NCBI RefSeq assembly: GCF_016906535.1
Contig: NC_057371.1
Span: 1,426,001 to 1,490,000 of the forward strand
Length of the DNA stretch: 64,000 nucleotides
From: Rhizoctonia solani
Lineage: Eukaryota > Basidiomycota > Agaricomycetes > Cantharellales > Ceratobasidiaceae
Direction of reading: 5' to 3'
Shown one piece after another: positions 59,501 to 64,000 of this stretch. Numbering within the stretch: the first letter of the stretch is position 1; the number at the start of each line of letters is the position of its first letter. Both the position numbers and the translations under genes were made by a program. The notes beneath the pieces were generated by a model. It made no database searches. It had not been told where the DNA came from and saw only the letters and a program-made list of their open reading frames with translations.

Positions 59501-61045
59501 AAGGCCCGCCAAGCCAAGAGCATGGCGTCCTCATTTTTAAATGAAATGACGTCTGATCCAACGATATGCGCGCAGTCATCTAGTGTAAACACGTTCCTGA
59601 CAAATGGTGAAGATTCGCCTGAACATAATTATAATAAGTACGCATAAAACAATTGCTAACCGCTAGCATACCTTGCACTGTGACCATGTTGGCTATTTGA
59701 ATGACTGGATCAATGGATGCCTCGGGGAAGATACCCTTTCGACCGGCACATTCAATATCAAAGCTCAAAATTCGAAGAGGTGCCACCTTCGACCATTCCC
59801 CATCAGCGGGGTAGGATTTAATGAGGTCGTACCTAAATAGTATGTGTCAATTCGGTTCACAGACCCTATAAGACTTGGTTACCTTATGTTCAGTTCTATC
59901 TGACAAGTAGAAATCTTTTGACTGTCGGATCGCAATTCATATGCTCCTGCTGGAGCCTCGACCCAATTCATCCCAACTATCTGCGAAAGTGTAAGCTATG
60001 TGAAGCCACCTAATTGAAAACTGTATTACCTCACGATCCACCATAAAGCGAAGTTCGAACGGCATGTTACTTTCGTATGTTGTGATCGGACCGTTGAATA
60101 AGCCCTGATAGTTGCACTCTCCGCGGTCGAAGAGGCGTAAGCAACCACAGACAATAAGTTACAGATAACCAGAAATATGACCATGTACTCATCTCTAACT
60201 TTTGGAACATTACGAGCCTCAGAAAGTGTAATCTTCAGGAACGGGCTTGTTTCATCCTCTGCCCGAGCGTTCAAGCGATATGACCACAAGCTTCGTTTGT
60301 GAACTATTTCAATTTTTAAGACGGTCCCCGGTGCCGTTTGCCCCTGATAAAAGGTATTCAAATATCAAATTCATAATTATTAGAGCCAGCTTACATTCAA
60401 GTGATCCATAAACGCGCGCGCCTCATTTGGGTCATACCCTCGAGGCATGGCTATATAAAAGTATGGTAAAAAGTCCGTAACATGAGCCAATACACTATGC
60501 CCCTCCTGCAAGTGAATATTAGACAAGAGGTACACGTATATTAGTCTACTCACGGGTGTAACGCCAAATAATCCAAAGACCAAACCGGTTGCACCAGGAA
60601 ACATATCAACGTCTATTTGCTGGAAGGCTACGGTGCTGTTAGAACATATTAGGATCGTAAACTTAGTACCCACTAATAGAGGTGGTCTTGGGGTCAAACT
60701 TCTTGAGTTCCGGCCTTGGCCAAAGATTCCGCCCACCCTCTATTCACCAATGACTTAGCAGACCAGCCTGTGGAGTAAAAGGTAACACGAACCGGCTTGG
60801 GCCTCTCCATCCTCGAATTGTTCCAGAATTTCAACAAATGATGGCTCTTGGCTCTCGGCCAGAGATTGGCTCCCTACGAGACTTTTCTTCGCAGACAGAC
60901 CATTGTCAACTTTACGTTTCTTAGTATTTGTTTGCGTGTCGTCCTCGGTTCTATTTGAGACATTTGGGTCAGTAACGCGTTATTGATGTAGATCGTTTAT
61001 CACACACCGTTTGCGCGAAGATCCTGTGCTGTCTTTGGCCATCAT
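56518..61045 (-). CDS. POL3: DNA polymerase delta catalytic subunit
   Basis: Family B replicative polymerase for lagging-strand synthesis and repair, nuclear. It starts [10 protein letters not shown], then [17 protein letters not shown] (nuclear signal-like). The exonuclease domain has [19 protein letters not shown] (Exo I, near 59755), [15 protein letters not shown] (Exo II) and a later exonuclease block. Polymerase motifs are [18 protein letters not shown] (motif A, about 58695), [20 protein letters not shown] (motif B) and [15 protein letters not shown] (motif C, about 58130). [20 protein letters not shown] and [18 protein letters not shown] follow. The C-terminus has the CysB cluster, [10 protein letters not shown]...CTSKDC, which binds Fe-S, then [16 protein letters not shown] and stop. 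About twenty introns. No frame breaks were seen. Confidence 0.96.
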
Positions 61046-61363
61046 GTCGATTGTGGCGGTCAGATACTTGGAGTCGCGTCAAGCAACGCGCTAACACCCC
61101 AGGTCATGTGACTGATGGTGCCCGTGACGAAATCACAGGCAATCAGCTTACAAATTTATCCGCCACCACTGGAGCGAATCACTTATTTCGTTGACTCATA
61201 GCCACGGCTCTCGGGTACGAAGCTTCTCGTCTGAGTCAACCTCCACATAAAATACTCAAGGGTTTGTCATTTACTTCTGAAACGCATATAAAACACCTGA
61301 ATCATTGCTTTGTGGCAACCATTCCCCCCTCCCTTTGTGCCTGCGACGCAGAGATTCCTTGCC
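61046..61363. other. Divergent promoter region
   Basis: 318 bp between POL3 (-) and the VMS1-like gene (+). No repeat. Both promoters are presumed to lie here. Confidence 0.45.
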
Positions 61364-63578
61364 ATGACCAGATCCACCGAATCTACCCGGGACCTGAAGG
61401 AGCATATCCATGTATTTAACTTTCCCACGAATCTTTTGGAGGTATTGTCACTGCGTGACTCCTCCCTTGGGGAAACTCCCGCTCCAGTAGCTACCCCCAA
61501 ACGGCCTGTGGCACCACCACAGCCAACCTCATCGGGTTCTATCCCTTCATGCGCTACCTGTCTTGGAGCAAACCTGTCGGATGTGAAGGAACAACGGGAC
61601 CACTTTCGATCAGACTGGCATCGGTATAATGTCAAAATGCGTCTACAAGACCCCTCACACCAACCTGTGAGCGAGGAGCAATTTACCAAACTGGTACAAG
61701 GTACGCCCATTGTCTCTGGATGTATATGTTTACTTATACAGTAGGCTTTATCCAGACCTCGCTGAATCGCTCTCGGGATCCGAGTCTTCTACCAATTCCA
61801 GTTCATCTGAAGATGCAGTATCAGCCTTGCTTCAGAGGAAACAGAAAAGAGGGATAGATTACGGACAGCCAGACGACGATGATTTGCCAACCCTGCCGCG
61901 ATCACCCATCGCCTGGTTCCATGCTCCTAATGAATACCCAGACACACAATTTGGCGTATATACCGCGCTGTTCCCGACAGGAACAGAGCCTGGTGATTAT
62001 ACCAAGGCTTTAAGGAATCTACAGAGCGACGGTCCCGAAGATCGTTTGTGGACAATGCTAGCGACAGCAGGCGGTCATTTCGCCGGGCTTGTTGTTCGCG
62101 TCAAGATCCCGCGTCAAGCAGAATCGTCTAGGAACAAGAAGGCAGCCCCGGAGATGGAAATTATCAAACACAAGACCTTCCATCGATACACTAGTGGGTT
62201 GAATTGGCTACGTTTTTACATGCACAACATTGACATTAAATCAACAGCTCGACGAAAGCAGGGAGGGTCACAGTCAGTAAACGATAATGCGAAGGGGCCC
62301 GCCAAGAGCGCAGGAGCCCAGCTACGACGATATGGAGAACAAGCGCTACGCGAAGACATCCAGGGGATACTTGCTGAATGGTCTGAAGACGTTCGCAAAA
62401 GTGAACTTATATTCTTCAGGGCAAGTGTTTCTAACCGGAAGATGTTCTGGGATTGGGAGAATGCGCCCATTAAAAAAGGTATGTACGAAATTGCATCCAA
62501 GATTGGAGGGGTGCTTACTCTCTGGGATAGGCGATCATCGTTTGCGTAGCTTCCCATTCCCCACTAGGCGACCAGTGAGTTTACTTGAAGAAACGAGTTA
62601 GAAATCTATGAATAATCTCTGACTTCTAGACCCAAGCCGAACTGATGCGTTGTCTCGTTGAACTAACGCGAGTGAAGGTCTCGCATCTATCTGAAGATGC
62701 CTTGCGCGCGCTAGAAGAATCCCAACGAGCATCCATTCCGAAGCCCAAAGTTCCAATCGCCAAAGCCCCTGTACCTGAGAAACCTACCAAAGAGAAACCC
62801 GCTGCACTCTCCAAAGAAGAGGAAGCCATACGAGATAAGTGGACGCGACTCATGGACATGATTATCAAGGGCCGCATAGACCCACTCAAGACGTTCTGGG
62901 AGAAGAATCCCGATATCACTGTCAATACCATGGTACCGGAGTGGGCACAGGCAAGTGACCGTGGATTGTCTACCCTTCTCCAAGTCGCGAGTGCTGCCGG
63001 TCAAGAGGCAGTCGTCAGGTGGCTCCTTGAAGACCAAAGGGCAGACCCGACTGTTCCTATCCCATCTGGCGCTGTTGCGGCATCTGCCTTCCCCAGTGCA
63101 TCTGACTCGGATCGGAGGCACCTCGAGCAACCGGACAAGCACGAAAGGCGTACCATATTGCAGCAAATCGATCTACTAGAAATGCTTTTCGAAGAGTGCT
63201 TATGCACACCCGGACTGGTACAACTGGAAGGAAGACGTAGGCGTCGCTAGCGTTCTCAGTCCAGAAATGGAGGCGGAGCGCGACAAGAAGAAGAACGCCA
63301 GGCGGACCAATCTCAGGGACAAACTACGTGAGCGAGAGAAGGCAAGAGAGGAACAGGCGCGCGCCGAGGAGCTTGCTGCCAAGGAGGCTGAGGCTCGGGA
63401 GAGAGAACTCGCGGCTCAAGCGAAACTCAGCACTCCAACTACTGGGCCACAAAAACTTGGAGGGAGCGGTGGAACCAGCGGTGCCAATAGCATGGCAGGT
63501 CTAACACCCGAGATGCGTGCCAAGATTGAGAGAGAGCGGCGAGCAAGGGCGGCAGAGGCTCGACTGGCAGGTCGATGA
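61364..63578 (+). CDS. VMS1: VMS1/ANKZF1-type peptidyl-tRNA hydrolase, two frame slips
   Basis: Releases nascent chains from stalled 60S ribosomes in ribosome quality control. The N-terminus MTRSTESTRDLKEHIHVFNF leads to a zinc finger, CATCLGANLSDVKEQRDHFR...H. The VLRF1 nuclease-like domain has ATAGGHFAGLVVRVKIPRQ (GGHFAG at 62070-62087) and KTFHRYT. Then come RRKQGGSQSVNDNAKGPAKS, AQLRRYGEQALREDIQ, RLRSFPFPTRRPTQAELMRC and ELTRVKVSHL. An ankyrin-like pair reads LSTLLQVASAAGQEAVVRWL, and the C-terminus is a charged coiled coil (KLREREKAREEQARAEELAA). The frame slips by one missing base at about 63144 and again at about 63202: between them KAYHIAANRSTRNAFRRVL, after them HPDWYNWKEDVGVASVLSPE. 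The ends match the family, so a base-loss error or recent damage is likely. Confidence 0.87.
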
Positions 63579-63709
63579 TGATACCTCGCTGAAATGATAT
63601 TTGGATCCTCACTATGTTCATATTAATACTAATGAAATAGAGCGGTATAGATTATGTGTTTAATGATATACATCTAACCATTGCATCAATACATTTATGT
63701 ACCAGCCCG

Positions 63710-64000
63710 TCAAGCCCCAGACCTCAAGCTTTCCCGGTTGGTCACTACCTCCCACCTCGTCAATTCCCGAAGGACAGCCCAAGTTAAACCCGGGGCCTCG
63801 CTTACTTTGTCTGTGACATCAATGGACCAATATGGCTCATGGTTGCGGAACGAATGAACACGTAGTCGCTGCTTTTGATCAAGGTCTGCAATATCTTCTA
63901 AGGGTAGGTGGAACGCGTGTGCTACTTCGGGGAAAGAAGGACGATAGACGACATTGGAACGAGGGGAGGGCCGCATCTCCTGATTTCGTTTCGGGTTCTG
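63710..64000 (-). CDS. Nudix hydrolase, coenzyme A diphosphatase type, partial
   Basis: The 3' part of a minus-strand gene cut by the right edge. The visible frame carries EVAHAFHLPLEDIADLDQKQ, RLRVHSFRNHEPYWSIDVTD and PGLTWAVLRELTRWEVV. This matches the C-terminal region of PCD1/NUDT7-type Nudix enzymes, which cleave coenzyme A to phosphopantetheine and 3',5'-ADP, often in peroxisomes. The Nudix box itself lies outside the window. The last residues are RESLRSGA, with no clear peroxisomal tripeptide. It is convergent with VMS1, 131 bp apart. Confidence 0.72.
   Translation of the reverse strand, partial: QNPKRNQEMRPSPRSNVVYRPSFPEVAHAFHLPLEDIADLDQKQRLRVHSFRNHEPYWSIDVTDKVSEAPGLTWAVLRELTRWEVVTNRESLRSGA

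Noticed and set aside
1..64000. CRISPR arrays, bacterial operons, prophage or intact transposons
   Set aside because: The sequence is intron-rich fungal DNA. I found no spaced direct repeats of CRISPR type, no transposase or reverse transcriptase motifs and no long terminal repeats by eye.

Overview
The window is nuclear DNA of a filamentous basidiomycete, most likely an agaricomycete. The evidence is dense gene packing on both strands, many short GT-AG introns (about 43-80 nt) in nearly every gene, fungal-specific families (velvet factor, GNA1, fungal-type sulfite reductase beta subunit with fused N-terminal domains) and mitochondrial genes of fungal type. A Rhizoctonia-like (Ceratobasidiaceae) source is my guess from general gene style only.

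Layout. 1-1163 has no gene I can support. 1164-2252 (-) is an HDDC2-type HD-domain nucleotidase, divergent from a small alanine-rich orphan (2499-3050, +). 4532-5712 (-) is a velvet-domain regulator, 6548-7399 (-) TIM23 and 7665-10333 (-) lanosterol synthase. That last gene is divergent from a large mitochondrial helical orphan (10602-13385, +). 13512-14415 (-) is a TPR protein, divergent from a THP3/LENG8-type SAC3-domain protein (14875-16681, +). A CYSTM peptide (17110-17763, +) and cytochrome c1 (18209-19490, +) follow. From 19939 to 25780 there are three paralogues of a family I cannot name, with GNA1 (-) and an NR2C2AP-like protein (+) lying between copies 1 and 2. Then come SEN2 (25895-27315, -), dynein intermediate chain (27641-30064, +), alanine-glyoxylate aminotransferase (30282-32223, +) and a sulfite reductase beta subunit (32403-36865, -) whose frame is broken several times. 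A RIM2-like carrier (37391-38652, -) and mitochondrial phosphatidylserine decarboxylase (38849-40900, +) share a 196-bp promoter. Condensin subunit BRN1 (41396-44295, -) and VPS25 (44425-45219, +) share 129 bp. After a 2-kb empty stretch come a DM9/DUF3421 protein (47193-48000, +), ribosomal protein L11 (48339-49043, +), an Rxt3-type protein (49335-52624, -), a HIRIP3-like histone chaperone (54190-56346, +), the DNA polymerase delta catalytic subunit (56518-61045, -), a VMS1/ANKZF1 homologue (61364-63578, +) and the 3' part of a Nudix hydrolase (63710->64000, -).

Most genes are unrelated housekeeping genes. Mitochondrial functions recur (TIM23, cytochrome c1, RIM2-like carrier, phosphatidylserine decarboxylase, VMS1, the orphan at 10602). 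The main unknowns are the tandem PPxY-bearing family at 20-26 kb and the eight single-base frame breaks in the sulfite reductase gene. Exon junctions were placed by eye from GT-AG signals and reading-frame continuity, so individual splice sites may be off.
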